Assembly: GCA_013400115.1 (NCBI GenBank)
Contig: VXBP01001155.1
Span: forward strand, 806,001 to 870,000
Length of the DNA stretch: 64,000 nt
Origin: Rhinopomastus cyanomelas
Lineage: Eukaryota; Chordata; Aves; Bucerotiformes; Rhinopomastidae
Reading direction: 5' to 3'
Below, piece by piece: positions 1 to 13,720 of this stretch (positions within the stretch are counted from its first letter, which is position 1; each line of letters opens with the position of its first letter). Under the pieces are notes generated by a model. The model saw nothing but the letters and a program-made list of their open reading frames with translations. It was not told where the DNA came from and made no database searches. The position numbers were made by a program, and so were the translations under genes.

Positions 1-416
1 TTAGTTCTTCACCATCTGTGATCCACGCGAGGGGGGTGACAGTTATAGGCAAGATTTTAAAATATGAAATCAACTATTTATGAACTGGTTTCAGAGTCTT
101 GCTGTCTACTTTGCCTTTTAAAATGTGGCCACAAGAAAGAGATGGGGTTTTCAAAGTTAACAAAAAACAACAGTTGTGGTTCCACTCTTTAAATGACACT
201 AATTGCTGGCTAACATTTGTAAACAAGATGTTTCCTTTCCTACCACTGCCTGCTATAGCTCAGTGTCACTTTCAAGAACAATATCTCATTTGGAAAAAGT
301 AAAATAAAATCCTGACACTGACCTTACCAAATCTTATTACTTTGAGCTCCCTTATGCTGCACACGACTCCATGCTGGATCCAGTGGTTCAAAAATACTGC
401 CATTTAAATCTAATGC
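1..416. other. No feature recognised
   Basis: AT-rich unique-looking DNA. No transposon signature and no convincing coding frame were seen. Confidence 0.5.
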
Positions 417-530
417 CTCCTTCCTTCCTTCCTTCCTTCCTTCCTTCCTTCCTTCCTTCCTTCCTTCCTTCCTTCCTCCCTCCCTTTCTTTCTTTCTTTT
501 TTCTTTCTTTCCTTTTTTCTTTATTTTCTT
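417..530. repeat. (TTCC)n microsatellite with degenerate polypyrimidine flank
   Basis: About fourteen near-perfect CTTC/TTCC units (417-475) run into CCCT and then TTTC units to about 530. The plus strand is almost pure pyrimidine. The minus strand reads through as a lysine/glutamate/glycine/arginine repeat, which is an artefact of the tetranucleotide and not a protein. The perfect part is long enough to be length-polymorphic. Confidence 0.95.
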
Positions 531-3500
531 GCTAATTTTCTCACTTTCTTGCATTCTTACTGACTTATTTCCTCTTTTCCTCTATCCTCCTTTCTCTTTC
601 TTTAATCCTTTTTTAATCTTTCATCTTCCTTTTTCTTTTTCCCTGCAAAAGCATCTTTTGTCACTCTATAGGTGAACAGATACTTCAGCTCCTGAATTCA
701 GCAAGTGCTGAGTTCTTCACGATGCTCAAATTACTGTATATTAACTGACAAGTTAATTTAGGAAAAGGAAAAACAACCCAAACCATTCATTCTTTTCAGA
801 TTCATCTAGCATTTCTTTTATTTTTCCTACATTCCTCTGTGCAGAAGAGGGGTTTTTCTGGAGTGAAAGCAATTAAATCTCAGAGAAATTGTGGTAATTT
901 GTTTCTGCTTGGGAAGTGAGCACATTTAAAAATGAATTTGAATTGATCTAGGGGTTTTTCCCTAGATCTCCACTGTGAAAGGAAAAAAAAACCAAAATGA
1001 AAAGCCCAAAATGTTAGGAGACTCCATTACTTAGAAGCTGCTGAGAAGGATCATTATTATTTTTTGAAAACAATGGGGGTTTTTTGTGCCATTTGGGGCA
1101 ATACGAAAGGAAAAAAAAGGGTGTTAACATGCTGTGGATTGTTGTATTTCATGGGACAATCCAATGCCTTTGCAATGTGTCATTTTTAGTTTCAGTGAAA
1201 TACAATGGACATTTCAGCAGGAATACAAAAGTGCAAAAGGATTGGCCATTTGTTCCCACAATCCGATATCCATGGACTACAGTGCCAAGAGCTCTTTCAT
1301 TTAGATTAAGAGACTTTGACTGACAACAGTACATTTCTCTGCTGTCATCAGTTTCTTCCAAGACAATAAAATATGTTCATGTGGTAAATCAAAAAGACTA
1401 AAGAAACAGCATCTGCTTAGGTCTTTGAATAGTAGAAGTGCCTTGGGTGCCCTAAGGTAATCTTGTATGAAGTAAGCCGAAGTTCTCACTAAGATTTCAA
1501 TATCTATAATGACGTGACATCTTTCTGGCCAAATATAAGCATCTACAATGCACAATATGCATAAGAGCTGTTTTTCTAAACCCAGTGGAAGCAAATTTAT
1601 CACACGATACAGCATTTTGACACATCTATATCACTGAATCTGTGGCCGAGACATAGGCAGTCAACAGCAAGGCAGTGGAGAGAGAAGAATGCTTCTTCCA
1701 TTACTCACATCAAACAAAAATAGGTACGAAACAAGAGAACAAGAGTAGATGCATTGCCCTGTGTTCTTTTCTCATTAGAAGGGGAGTAAGGGGTCAATGT
1801 TCAAAGGCAAAAGGAGACGTCCAAATTCCAGTGAACTGTACCCTATCTCTACAGCCTTAAAGTGGCACTAGGCAGAGTCCAACTGACCTCAGTATGTAGT
1901 AGTAATGGACAAGAATTTTCACTTCCAACACATTTAAAAGTAAAAATTGAGGAATTCCTTTCACTAACAGCATAATCACTTTGTTGGATTCTGAAAAATG
2001 TTAAACCCACATTACTAAGAAGAAAGACTTGGCAGCACCAGTAGTATGGTAACATCAGTATTAAAATGTAACCCTTGCAATTCCATTCTAATAAATTATT
2101 TTAGATTACATAATTTTTCATTCATGACAAATTTAATCTAAGGGGCTAATATATGTTTGAGTTTATAATATGTTGCTAGCAAAGTGTAATTTAAATCACT
2201 GCATACCTTGTTAGTATACTCTTGAAGAGGTTTGGAAGCAATTGGTATTGTAGTGATCGTTTCAGTGTTCCATGTACTTATAATGGTGCTCCTGAAAAAG
2301 ATATATTGTGATTTATTCTCACCTCATTTTAAAAAAAAAGAAATCAGGCTTTCAATTTTTCCTCCACTTCCAGGAGCTATATGAGATTTACCTCATAAGT
2401 GAAGAACATTTTGCTGATGTAGTATCAGTCAGTCTCCATTTCTACAATACTTGACTGTGGCTCCACTGAGGCAGTCATGATTTTTACTGTCTTCCAGCTG
2501 TTCTTGTTTGGTCTCAGGTGACCTGGCTACCAGCCTGGACGGCAGTTTTCTACATCTGTCATAATGTTTCTGTTTCTTTTGCCTTTCAGCTGGATTTGGA
2601 AATTTGGTATTTGCTCAAGTCTGACTCTTGTGAAAAGAACAGCCAATTAACATCTGTTCAGGAGTAGACAGTTGTGATTCATTACTTAGTGATGTAAAGG
2701 AGAAATGTTCATCTCACCTTTAAGTTTCCTTGAATATAGGAGTGAATAATAGCCTTCAGTAAGATGAAGACAGCAAAAAGCTTAAAACAGTGCCTAACTT
2801 CAGCACAATAGCTACTGTAACTTCAATATCTCCAGGTATTTTTCTTCTTAAAAATCTCTTTGCTTTTCAAAAAAAGCTAATACTTGTGACTTCCCATGCA
2901 GAGCAGTTTTTATTGTTTAATTTTGCTAATAACTAAAGCGTCTTTAGAGAAGGATAAAGCAGTTGTCAGGCACATTTCCCCATACTACAACTCTTGGTAT
3001 CGCAATAGTTTTGAAATAATTGAAGGAATAAAATCAGACCATAATTAACTAGACTCCATTTCAATATAGTGTTCTGTATTGTACTTCCATATAAATGATT
3101 ACCATTCAAAATCTTTGGCTAATTTTGAAACTTTATACCTATTTTTTATAAGCATCTGAATTAAAGAAACCTTTTCAAAATATACTGATTTTATCACTAC
3201 TTTTTGTAATCAGTTGGGTCTTTTGTGTTGGTTTGGTGGCGAAGAAATTAATGTCTTTATTTGATAACTTGGTTTTGGCTAGAACAAAGCCAAGAAACCA
3301 AGAGTCTTCAGAAGACTTTTGTCTTTAACAGATTGCAAGTTAAAACTCTTCAAGAATTGGAAGTAGTCACCTTTGAGTGTCCTTTGTGAGCACAGGATCA
3401 TCGGAAGAAAGCAATGCTTAGAGAGGACATAAGCCATGACCTCTTTCTTCTGGCAAATAATGTGTGGCTGATACACCTGAAGCCACTTCACTACTTAGGC

Positions 3501-5287
3501 TGTTATATATAGAAGGACAGAACATAAAAACACTTTTCAAAATCAGAAATGCTTGGCTTATTAAGCAGTTCAAGATTTAATCAGAGTGCCAAGCTGAAGC
3601 AAGATCATCACTAATGAGAATATATTGAAATTCCTTCATTAATCTGTTATCTGAAATACATGCAGATTGTTAACAGTGTATACTTGATCTGTCACAATAG
3701 CTAAATAGATCTAATAAGAAGCAAGGAATGCCCTAAAAAGTTTTACAGAAAACAATCTCAGTAAGTAATAATATTCTTACATCAGTGCCACTTACCAAGC
3801 TATTGCTGGTATAAAACATGCTGGTTTTAGCTTTCATAAGTATAAGGGCACATGACTGAACTGGTTTAATCTCATGTCCACAAAGTCTCCCCGGTATACT
3901 TTTGTGGATCTGATGAAAAGACAGCCAGTCTCTAGTTTGTCCTCATGTGCAGGATTAAGTTTTTTCCAAATGAAGGACTTTTCAAATTGACTTTTGCAAC
4001 CTTCACCAGTTTCCACTCTAGCAAAGGAGTGGAACTATCCTAACTGGCCACAGAGTGCTTGGGTAATGCTATATATCTCTTTGGTTGCCTATTCCTCCTT
4101 CTACTTTCCATCCCTTCATTTCTGCATATGAATCCAGTTTAAACTCCCCATTCATTCTGGCCTCCTATTCTACATCAGGGTGGATTGATCTTGAGTTATG
4201 AGTAATTTGCATATAGGCCAGCAAGCTTTAAACAGTCCCTTTGCACTTCAAGGCAGCCTTTCACAGGACTCCACCGATCTTCAGAAATCAGTTATTTCAT
4301 TTTATAACTAATGTCTTTGATATATGAGTTATAGCAGTTGGGTAGTTAAATATTTTGAGGCGGTTAACTTCTAGACTGTTCTGAGAGCTCTGGCATTACT
4401 GTGCAATCACCAAATACTCCCATTCTGATCTCGATACGCTTTGCCTGTCAGAGGGACTATGTTGGTTCAAAAAGTATTTTTGTGTGTAATAGCCAAGAGG
4501 TGTGTCTTATTTCAGCTACTTCCTTGAAGACAAACACTAAGCCTTCACTATTGAAATACTAAAACTCTAGTAAGAGTTAAACTGGCTTAATTTGAGCGGG
4601 ATCTGGAGCTGCATAAAAGCGCAGCCATGTAGGTCATTTTCAGGTAAGTTTCTAAAGAATGTGCTTATATTTATTGTGCTGTACTGTTTGTAATGCTTAC
4701 CATGCTTTGTTTAGAAAATTATGCAAATGCTATGAGGAAGACAAATACCACAGTGTGATCAACAGACAATGTTTATGATCATTCCCTCTCTTTAAAAAAG
4801 TTATCTGTTTCTTTCTTGGAAAAAATATACCGTAATGATCCAAAACAGTGTAATCTTGTTATTCCACAAGTGTTGATTGCTGAAGAATATTTTAAAGGCC
4901 CAGTCTATTTATAGAGATTTGTGTATATGTTTGTAAACTCTTTTCCCAGCATTCTCACAAACACACTTCTTCAAAGGTTTCAGTATGCAGTCTATAGATT
5001 CTGTAAGTCAATATAAATTGTTCTTCACGCAAGCAAAGCTTAGAAATTATGCAAGTCTAATTAAACACATATTATAATAGAACTTTGTTGATTGTGTTGT
5101 ATTAGTGCAGACTTGTCCCATGAATAGGTCTGTTTGCTAGCTGTAAGGGGGTAAATTCTGAAGTTTTCACATTTGGGCTGAGTTCAGAAGAGCACTAGAT
5201 GCTTATGTGAATGCTCTCATATTTGAAAATCAGAACTGGAAATCTTAAAAGAGTCTCAATGCATCCTTCTCTACATCAAGATTGAAA
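531..5287. other. Non-coding, no recognised element
   Basis: Polypyrimidine character fades by about 640. The remainder is AT-rich with short A and T runs. The longest open frames are about 100 codons and lack family resemblance. A consensus splice donor (CAGGTAAGT) sits at 4641-4649, but there is no supporting exon, so it is not annotated. Confidence 0.5.
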
Positions 5288-5366
5288 CATAGAATCATAG
5301 AATCATTAGGGATTGGAAGGCACCCTGAAAGGTCATCTAGTCCAATCCCCCTGCCACAGCAGTCTC
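5288..5366 (-). mobile_element. CR1 3' end fragment
   Basis: Reading on the minus strand, this is only the last ~80 bp of a CR1: the segment around TTGGACTAGATGACC, then the terminal octamers (two ATTCTATG units at 5288-5304 in reverse complement). CR1 is a LINE that inserts by target-primed reverse transcription from its 3' end, so a piece with an intact tail and no body is an ordinary severe 5' truncation. It belongs to the most common type in this window (minus-strand reading of CAATCCCCCTGCCACAGC). Confidence 0.93.
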
Positions 5367-7435
5367 AGAAAGAAACTAGAAATGCAGAACTCTGTACAAA
5401 CTAGAAGAATGAAAGAAATGTTAAGCAAAGATTTCAGATCAGTCAAAAAAGTATGGCTGTTTGGAGGTCTGAGGCACACAGCATTAGCCATTTCTCTCTG
5501 AAAGGAATGCTGAAACCTGTTGTATTTCATAAGTTTATCATCTTCTCTGCAGTGCATGATGTATTTTTATGTAAATATATTTGCATATGATTGTAAATTA
5601 TATGTAAGTGTGGAGTCCATTATATAGACATTGTATTTATTTATATGATGTTTTCGAACAAGTTTCTGTGTGCCTCATGGAGTCATGTGGGTCACCAAAA
5701 GAACAGTTCTCTGGCAACATTTACCACCACTGTTAGAAAGACAAAAGACACAAGAAATGTGTTGAGAGAACAATCTGTCTCTAGAATGTTTTCTAAAGAC
5801 CAAATTGGAATATATTGTACAATAGGAAATTGCTCTAGATATCAAAGTCTATCCCTTGTCTATATGTGGTGGAGCAATTTGAGTTTTTAGTTCTACCAGA
5901 CTAGACAAGCAGCACTTGTCTTAGTTGTGAAGAAAGTGTTAAACAAATAGCTGAAGTAAATGACAATTCTAAGACTTGCTGGAGCATTGTTCTCTATTCA
6001 TAATGAAATTTACCCGGACTCACACATATTAAGACACGTTGTGGCTCTAGGCAAACCCTGGTCTCCCAATGGAATATACCCATACATATACAAACACGTG
6101 CTTAAGCCATTAACATTCTAATATTATGAGGAAAAAAAAAAATCACAATTTTTCAGGTGAGGTGAAAAGATGTAGGTGTTATGAAGAGTTTTTAAAGCAG
6201 AACAAATACATTTTAACTAAGGTACATATTAACCAGCACAGCAGGCTCACTCTTTATGCCCTTTGATTACTTGTAAAAAATTAAGTTTGCACTTTCTACA
6301 GAGTTATGTTGTCATGTAGCATGCCCTATCATTGAGAAAACAGGACTTTTGACACACTAATAGATTAAAGAGTTTGTTTTAAAGCTACTGGTTTAGTTAA
6401 AGGAAATATTCATAATACGGATATTGAAATTAAATAAACTGTGAGACAGTATAACTCATTCATTCCTATACTGCCCAATGGCCCTGGGCAAAAGTCCAAC
6501 ATTTAAAGGCCATTAGTGTAAAATTTGTTAAACTTCCTCAGTTCTTGTTTAAAACAAAATATCTTTGTGTGTCTGAATTTTATCGGCTATTAGTAAGTTT
6601 AATACTTAGGCCCTTGCAAATACTTTTGGAGTTTCTGTCCCATCAGGGTTTCCTTGGACAAAGTTCAACTCTTCGTTTTAGTTGTTTATTTCTAACTTTA
6701 TCTTTCAAATCAGTGCCCAAGTGCTCAATTATTCACCAGTGCTGTCTGTAATATAGCGTAGCACAGGCCCACTACAAGCTGCTACGAAGTTGCACAGGAT
6801 CACCAATCGTGGTCAGTTTCTTCTAAGAGAAGCAGAGACTCTTCTCAGACTTGTGTAGACTGCTCTTAGCTAAATGAACTGCTGAACAGGGCAAAGCATG
6901 AAAACAACATTGATACTGGATAAATGCCCCTAAACAGCCTAGTATTATGGAGGCTCAAGGGGAGCTGAAAAATCCGTGGAGAACACAGCAGTGGGGAGAA
7001 ATCAAGAAGAATAGTGATTTACCTTAACACTTCAAAACTAAATCGTGGATACCAAGGAAGATCAAGAAATGGGAAGAGAAAGGAGGAAATTTTTTCTTAG
7101 AAAGTGCTCTTTTTCTCAAGTTTCTGCTAGTCAAAGCCATATTGTGCCTCCCAGTCTCTTGCTCAGTGGAGAAGACACAGCAATGTAGGGAGAGCAGCTG
7201 ACAGTACCACTACGGCACTGCTGTCCTGTGTGCATTCACAATGGCTCTGCCTGTACTTCAACAGAAGTTTAGGCTCCGTTATGATGGATTAGAATAAGCA
7301 GGATTCCTCCTCAAATATGGACATGGTTCCCCAGGCTGCTCAGCTCCCCTCACCAAGGCATTATTTGCTGGGCCCTATTCTGCATGCAGGGGCTTTGTTC
7401 ATTCCTCTCTTCCATGTTTAAACCACACCTCAGAC
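5367..7435. other. Non-coding, no recognised element
   Basis: AT-rich unique-looking sequence. Open frames of 60-80 codons occur on both strands without recognisable motifs or splice context. Confidence 0.5.
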
Positions 7436-7669
7436 TCAGTGACAAGAGGACACAGGCAGAAACTGAAACAGAGAAGATGCTGTCTGAAATACTTTTTGAT
7501 TATGAGAGTGACTAAGCAGTACAGGTGGTCCAAAGAGGTTGTTGAATCTCCATCCCTGGAGGTATTGAAAAGTTGTAAGGACACAGTTCTGGGGAACATA
7601 CTGTGAGGTCAAATGACTGGTTGACATCCAGAGGTCCCTTTCAACCTCAGCCACTCTATGATTCTGTGT
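7436..7669 (+). mobile_element. Old, diverged CR1 3' fragment
   Basis: The C-terminal ORF2 region and 3' UTR are recognisable but heavily mutated: a decayed GACAAGAGG start, then GTTGTTGAATCTCCATCC (7540-7557, the 'VVESPSL' segment), GGAGGTATTGAAAAG, and the end GAGGTCCCTTTCAACC followed by CTATGATTCTGTG (7656-7668). The ending differs from the dominant type in this window (CAACCTCA instead of CAATCCCT), so it is an older subfamily. The frame is destroyed by stops. Confidence 0.8.
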
Positions 7670-8228
7670 GTGACATGATCCTTCTCTGTGGCTCCTTCCA
7701 AAACAGTGTAGATACAGGCTTGACACACATCAGAGTCGGGAAGTTCTATGAAGTCACTGACATCCCTTTCTGTCACTTACAAATCTTTACTGGCCAGGAT
7801 TTTACCCTTTACTTTTTTTACAAAATCAGATTTTAGGGTGTTTGGTGTTGTGAGACTTCAATAATAATGAAGAAGGTATTCTTTAGCCTAGCAAGGATAA
7901 ACTTCAAAGTTAATGTTGCATTCAAGTGAATGATCTCAAAACTTTACATGTCCTTCTTACCATAAAAGGAATAACAACAGTTTTGAAAGAAAAAACCTTC
8001 AGTGTCTTCCAGCCAGATTGCAATTCTAATTCCTGTCATTAAGAGTATTTTACATGTACAAAGAGAGAGACTACATGATATTGATTCTCACTTGCTGTTG
8101 CAAGAATACTTTCTAAGCCAGGATTTTTTTCCCCGTGTTCAGCATTCCCACCTCTTTCTCTGCTATATATGTATTGCCTTCTGTGACGTATAGCATCTCC
8201 CTCTTTTACAAAATAAAACAAAAGATTT

Positions 8229-8560
8229 CACAGAATCACAGAACATTACGCACTGGAAGGGACCTCGAAAGGGACCTCCAATCCTCCTGCCAGAGCAGGA
8301 TCACCTAGACCAAGTTGCACAGGAACACATCCAGGTGGGTTTTAAATGCCTCCAGAGAAGGAGACTCCATAACCCCGCCGGGCAACCTGTTCCAGTGCTC
8401 TGTCACCCTAACAGTGAAGAAGTTCCTTCTGATATTTATATGGAACCTGTTATGTTCCAGTTTACACCCATTGTCCCTTGTCCTATCACTAAACGACACT
8501 GAAAACAGCCTGACTCTCTTGTTCATTTTGTCATCCTCCAACACATATGCTGTTTTTAAA
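8229..8560 (-). mobile_element. CR1, C-terminal ORF2 plus 3' UTR
   Basis: The minus strand from about 8520 encodes the familiar C-terminus of CR1 ORF2 (DRTR.NGCKLEHNRFHINIR, then VTEHWNRLPGG and ending in FLCNLV), then a ~75-bp 3' UTR and octamer tail. The far 5' boundary is blurred: similarity fades between 8500 and 8560 and there is no clear target-site duplication. One change (CGAAAGGGACCTCC near 8265) duplicates part of the UTR. It is a dead truncated copy. Confidence 0.93.
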
Positions 8561-9273
8561 AAGGGCACAAGAAAATTGCAGGTGTAAGTGCTATCTTTTT
8601 CTTTAAGATACATTCATACCTTGTTCATTTCTAGACAAAGTCTAGAATCTATGAGGAACTCATTGCAGTTAATCAGTAGAAAAGGAATTACTGGTGGAAT
8701 TTCAAATGTAAAATTTCATTAAGAGTTTGAGTGTCAACACTGCTGTAATATGCATGCTATATTACAGACTTATTTTTTACATGTCTTTAAGGGTTAAATT
8801 TTCTTATTTAATTTATTTTATTAGTGCATCTTATGATAGTCGTTTAATTAATTAAGAATATTTTTTAGTTTTTAATTACATTTTTTTAATTGTTGCATTT
8901 GGTACAAACCTAGCAAAATCTGTGGTTTATGTAAATTGGTATGTTTTGTTTGTATGTAGTTATTGAGGAAAGCCAACTAAACTCAACTGGATAATTATGT
9001 ATAGATTTTTTTTCCCACTTTATTTCCATGATCATTCTTCATGCAATGCATTGACTGATTGCCTTCTTCATCTAAGAACCTTGAGAGACCACATGTGAGA
9101 TGGCAATGAATTTCTGCCAGAGAATATAACTTTGCAATAACTGACATACTATTTCAATAAAGAATTTTTCCATCAGAATGTACATAGTTAAAGGGGCCAA
9201 ATACGAACGAAGATAAGGAAAGTGAATGTCTGTGTTCTGGTGTGGTTACCAGTAAAACTAGAGGAGAGTTTTG
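8561..9273. other. Non-coding, AT-rich stretch
   Basis: Contains a strongly A+T-rich block at 8790-8895 (runs such as TTTAATTTATTTTATTA and a TTAATTAATTAA-like palindrome). No element or gene is recognised. Confidence 0.5.
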
Positions 9274-9343
9274 AGGCAGGGAGATTGCACTAGATGATCT
9301 TTTGAGCTCCCATCCAATCCCTAATGTTCTCTGATTCTGTGAA
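9274..9343 (+). mobile_element. CR1 3' tail fragment
   Basis: The last ~70 bp of a CR1: GATTGCACTAGATGATCTTTTGAG, CCAATCCCTAATGTTC, then TCTGATTCTGTGA. Same tail type as the majority copies. Everything upstream is missing. Confidence 0.9.
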
Positions 9344-12300
9344 ATGGCATCATTAAATGCTGTGCATTTTGACTGCTGATGGCTACTCTTTTAAAAGCTT
9401 ACATTTTTGACAGGTTTTTATTCTAATCCTCTTTTGTTAAAAGCTGAACAATTCTAGCTCCCTCCCGCTAACCTGGGTCCTTGTGTGACTCACTCCAATG
9501 TACTGCCTGGGAGAAAATACACATGGATATGAAGCTGAGGTTAGAACAGTAGGACAAAGCCTTTTACAGAATAACTTGACTGAAGGCAGTCCGTTGCACC
9601 AGCAGAACACTTGGAACTCAGACCATAATCTCTGTTCATTCTCTTTGTGTCTCCTCAGTGCTCTCCAAACATTTGAGAGCTGCAGACTTACTACCAGACA
9701 TCACTCTTTGAAGACAGATCACAGCAATTCCTATGTCATAACTGAGATGTTCCACCACAAAGTTATTATTCTGGAGGAGATGTTCCTTGCTATTGTCTGG
9801 TTTAGATTTTACATTTTATTGATTTCATACCAGCCCTACTTGTGCAATACAGTTTTAACTTTCTGGTTTTTTGAGACAATTTTTCTTGGAAGTTGTATAG
9901 GAAGTAAGGTAACTTTTCATTGCTACCCAAAATATCCAGTATATCCTTTCTAAGACATCCTCAGCCTCACATTTTAACCTCCACACTTTCCATTTTAATG
10001 TCAAAATACGTTGCCAGGGTATTTGCACTCTTGATTCCAGCCTTTCTAAAAATTTGTCCACAGGTGCTGCAGTGAGGACTGCAAGGACCAGTGAGTATTT
10101 TAGAAACTTTGGCCCCTTTTCAGTGTAAAGCACAAAAAATCTGACCATTTCAGATGAAAAACCTGCCTACACATTGCAAATTGTATTATCTGAGACGATC
10201 CAGAGATGCTGCATGCATACGTGATCTTCTAATACCTACATTCAACGTGTATCACAGTATCACGTGTGTTCCAAAAGTATGTGTGTCTCACTTTCCTGAG
10301 TTTGTTTGTCACAAGATAAGGGCGAGAAAAAGTAGAGGCAAAAATAGATCTTTTCAAAATAAAAACAAATTTAATGTTATTTGCCATATCTAGGGAAGCA
10401 GGAAGGAAGTCCTCTTTCATCCACTCTAAGGTATGAGCTGGTTTTCATCTGAAGAGCTTTTCAGACATATCACTAGCTAAAAAAAAGTATAGAAGATTAG
10501 AATTAGTTGATTGATTGTTTTACACCCACTGACCACATCTGGCCAAGCACCACTGTTAATCACATTTTACCTGTGATGCTATTAACACCATCTGCAGTGG
10601 CCAGCTGAATACAGATGACCAAGTTAAGAAATCAATTCCAAATACATTCCTCTTTGTTTTATGCTGGCAAGCCACATTTTTTTCACTCAAGTCTGGGAAT
10701 TTTTTCAGTGTACAAAATTATCTTAGGGAACAAGCATTTGTCAGTATTTCACAATAATAAGACCTTTATCACAAATAAATTTTGTGAACTGAACCTTAAT
10801 CCTTCAGCACTACATCTTATCACATGACAATTAAAGTTATATCTGCATCAATTTAACAACTACATTTGAGCTGTCCTCCTTTCGCTGTCCGTAATTTTTA
10901 TAGTAACTCCTTAGCACACCCAAGTGCGTGAAAATTCATGGAAATAATGTGATGATATACGATAAAATCATGCTCAAGTAATTTCTGGGTATTATACTTT
11001 TGCAAACTAATCTCTTGTGTCATAATGGGAGCAATATTCACCCTTTTTACGCAGGAAATTATTACATCAGAAGTCCATGATATATGATTTTAATTAAATC
11101 TTCTCTTCTACGGAGACTCCAACTAGCTTTGCTTTGCCAGTGTCTCCAAACCAATCTGCTTGAAATAAAAACTCAAACCTAATATACAGGTGTTTTGCAA
11201 ACATCTTAATTTTTGTCCTTCAACTTTGCAAACAACATGATTTTATTGGGAAACAAATACTTTGAAAAGTCATACTTTTAACATTATGTTGAAGCATTCT
11301 CAAAAAGACTTAACATTAGTTAGGCTTGGCTCCAATTAAAGTCGAAAGATGTATCAACACTGTCTCTAGCACACACTTAATTGAGCCAAGAACCTTACTT
11401 TTCAAAATCTTATTCAGAGCTTATTCTTTATTTCTAGTAAAGAAAAATACTATCTTTCAAAAATTACAAATATTACCTGCCCAGCCGACGGTTCTACAGA
11501 CTAAATCAAGCAGGATTATTTCTGATTTTTGCCACACACACCATCAACACCAAAATACTTCACAAGCCTTTCTTTTAACTCATTAATTTTATGCAGCTCC
11601 ACTACATCAAACATGTACAGTCTTAGTGGTGATGACAGCATTCAGCTGCCAGAAAGCTTAGCTTCCCATTTGTTGATGATGTGAAAACCAGTAGTCTATC
11701 CAGCACACTCCTCCCCCTAACAAAAATGTGTTTGTTCCCACTCAAGCAGTTTAGCTTCAAATATACACAGAAGAGATGATGTTTACTGATAAAATTGTGA
11801 TTATATAAATGGGTCTATTATTTTTCTCTGTGAACAGAATTCCTCTAAGCATTACTGGGACCTGCTTGCACGTCGTGGAATGACACAGAGATGCCACTAT
11901 TTTGTGCTCATAAATATTTGCTCGTTATTTTAAAAGCAGCATAACTCATGGTTAACAGCGTGTTGTAAGTGCATCCTGTGCCATCCACAGCAGACACAAT
12001 GTGTTACCTCCCTCCCGCCAGCGGTCGGAGTGACTGGCTCAAGCTGTACCTGCCTCTCTATGATAAACCCCCAGAGGTGTGTTGTGTAACTTCACTTCTA
12101 CACTCCAGAAGTGAGGATCATGTTTATATGTAATCCTCCCTGTACATAGTATTATTTTGATCAGATGGATAGTTCCCACTCTTTGGAGCTGGTTCATTTT
12201 GCAAAGAGTGATGAAAACTCCATCATACAGTTTTAAGGAACCCCTAATGAAGCATTCTTGTAGAATGCTTTTTATCCCCAAACATCCTTATTCATATGCT

Positions 12301-13661
12301 AACACAAACACACACAAACTGCCTCACACATTACAGAAATTCAAGTACCTCAGTGTTGTTATGAGACAAAATTCTTGTCACAGCAGCCTCTTATGGTTAC
12401 ATATAACATCACTATATGATTTCTAAGCTTATTTTACTCTCTTTCTCAAGGTGAACAGCAGCATTTAGTACAACATATTGGGGTACTTGCTAGTTTTGAA
12501 GTCCAAGGGGTTTAAACGCACATTTTAATTAGGAGGAAGAAGAAAAACCAAATCAAAAGATTTTAAAATGTATTTATAGCATACTGCCTCGTGCATGGAG
12601 AGATTATTCTGTCTCTTGCGTGTTTAACACAGCCTAACCCTATGTCAGACTAAGATAACCCTCTCAGCTGAACTCCGTGGAGCTGAGCATAGCTCTGATA
12701 CGTTGATAAAGCTAGATTTTATAGGTTCCAGGGATTTTCTTCCCCCTTCTCTCTCATAATGTGTGCCAGAAGTCCTCTGCTTTCTGTTTCCAGCTGATAG
12801 TGGTGGGACATTGGGGGGTCAGGGTCCCTCGGTGGCTGAGGGGAGCAGGGGGCAGGGGACTCGCGGTGTCTGACAGCTGAAACAGATGATGCCGCACACC
12901 ACCTATGTAAACAGAAATAGGCGCTGGGGCTGATGTAGCACAGCGATATGACCCTGCCCATAGAGCCGCTGAGTCTAGACTCCAGATGTGTTCTCACTGT
13001 TACCAGACCAATTCAGATCCAACTGGTAAATATTTCTACCAGATGACTGTAGTTACAGAAATGAGGACAAAAATAGGCAGAAAATTAGCACTGGGCATTA
13101 TTGCTGCTTAGAAAAATATTCTGCATAGTTTTAGAGATGTTAAGGAGCAATCATTTAAATAGATAATATACATTCTTTTATTTTCTTACCATGTTCAGCT
13201 GAAAAAGTTCCAAGGCAAACTGAAGACTATTTAGGCAAATTAGTCACTTAAAATGAACTGAAACAGAGGTCTGTAAAGGATAAAATAAAATTTATACTAG
13301 GACTTTAACATATGGACGTAAAGAAGTGAGGAAAATACATAGTGTTGATAACCTCGGGCTGGTAAATACCATTTTATTGGGAAGTGAGTGTTAGATGATT
13401 TATTTATAGAGTTGAGTGATTATAGAATGAGAGCACTCCTCAGAAATAAAATTCAGGACAGAGAGCCCTGTCTGCTGGTGGTTCATTTACTCAGATAAAG
13501 GATTGCGACTTCTGGTCTGCATGCCATTCAGAATGTCTTAAAATGCATTAATTAAGCATCAACCGAGCACTGATGATACAATCAAGACCGTCAAGTTTTT
13601 GACTTTACTAGTTTGCAGCTGTTTCAAACAACTACTATGAAGAACAAAGATGTGCAGTGAT
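9344..13661. other. Non-coding, one GC-richer patch
   Basis: A 151-codon frame at 9498-9953 (+) has no motif, low-complexity hydrophobic content and no splice support; I treat it as chance. A locally G+C-rich patch with several CpGs lies at about 12770-12990. No repeat family is recognised. Confidence 0.45.
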
Positions 13662-13720
13662 TTCACAGAATCACAGAAGATTAGAGATTGGAAGGGATCT
13701 CAAAAGATCATCTAGTCCTA
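13662..13720 (-). mobile_element. CR1 3' tail fragment
   Basis: Reverse complement of a CR1 3' terminus: octamers TGTGATTCTGTGA, then CCCTTCCAATCTCTAATC and CTAGATGATCTTTTGAGA. Only about 55 bp are preserved before similarity stops at CTAGTCCTACAC. Confidence 0.88.

Noticed and set aside
324..554. Minus-strand frame rich in EGRK repeats
   Set aside because: It is the translation of the (TTCC)n microsatellite.
4612..4650. TATA-like CATAAAAG and consensus donor CAGGTAAGT, suggesting a first exon
   Set aside because: Both motifs are short and no open frame or other exon goes with them.
9498..9953. 151-codon plus-strand open frame
   Set aside because: No motif, no splice or start context, low-complexity hydrophobic end. 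One frame of this length is expected by chance in 64 kb of AT-rich DNA.
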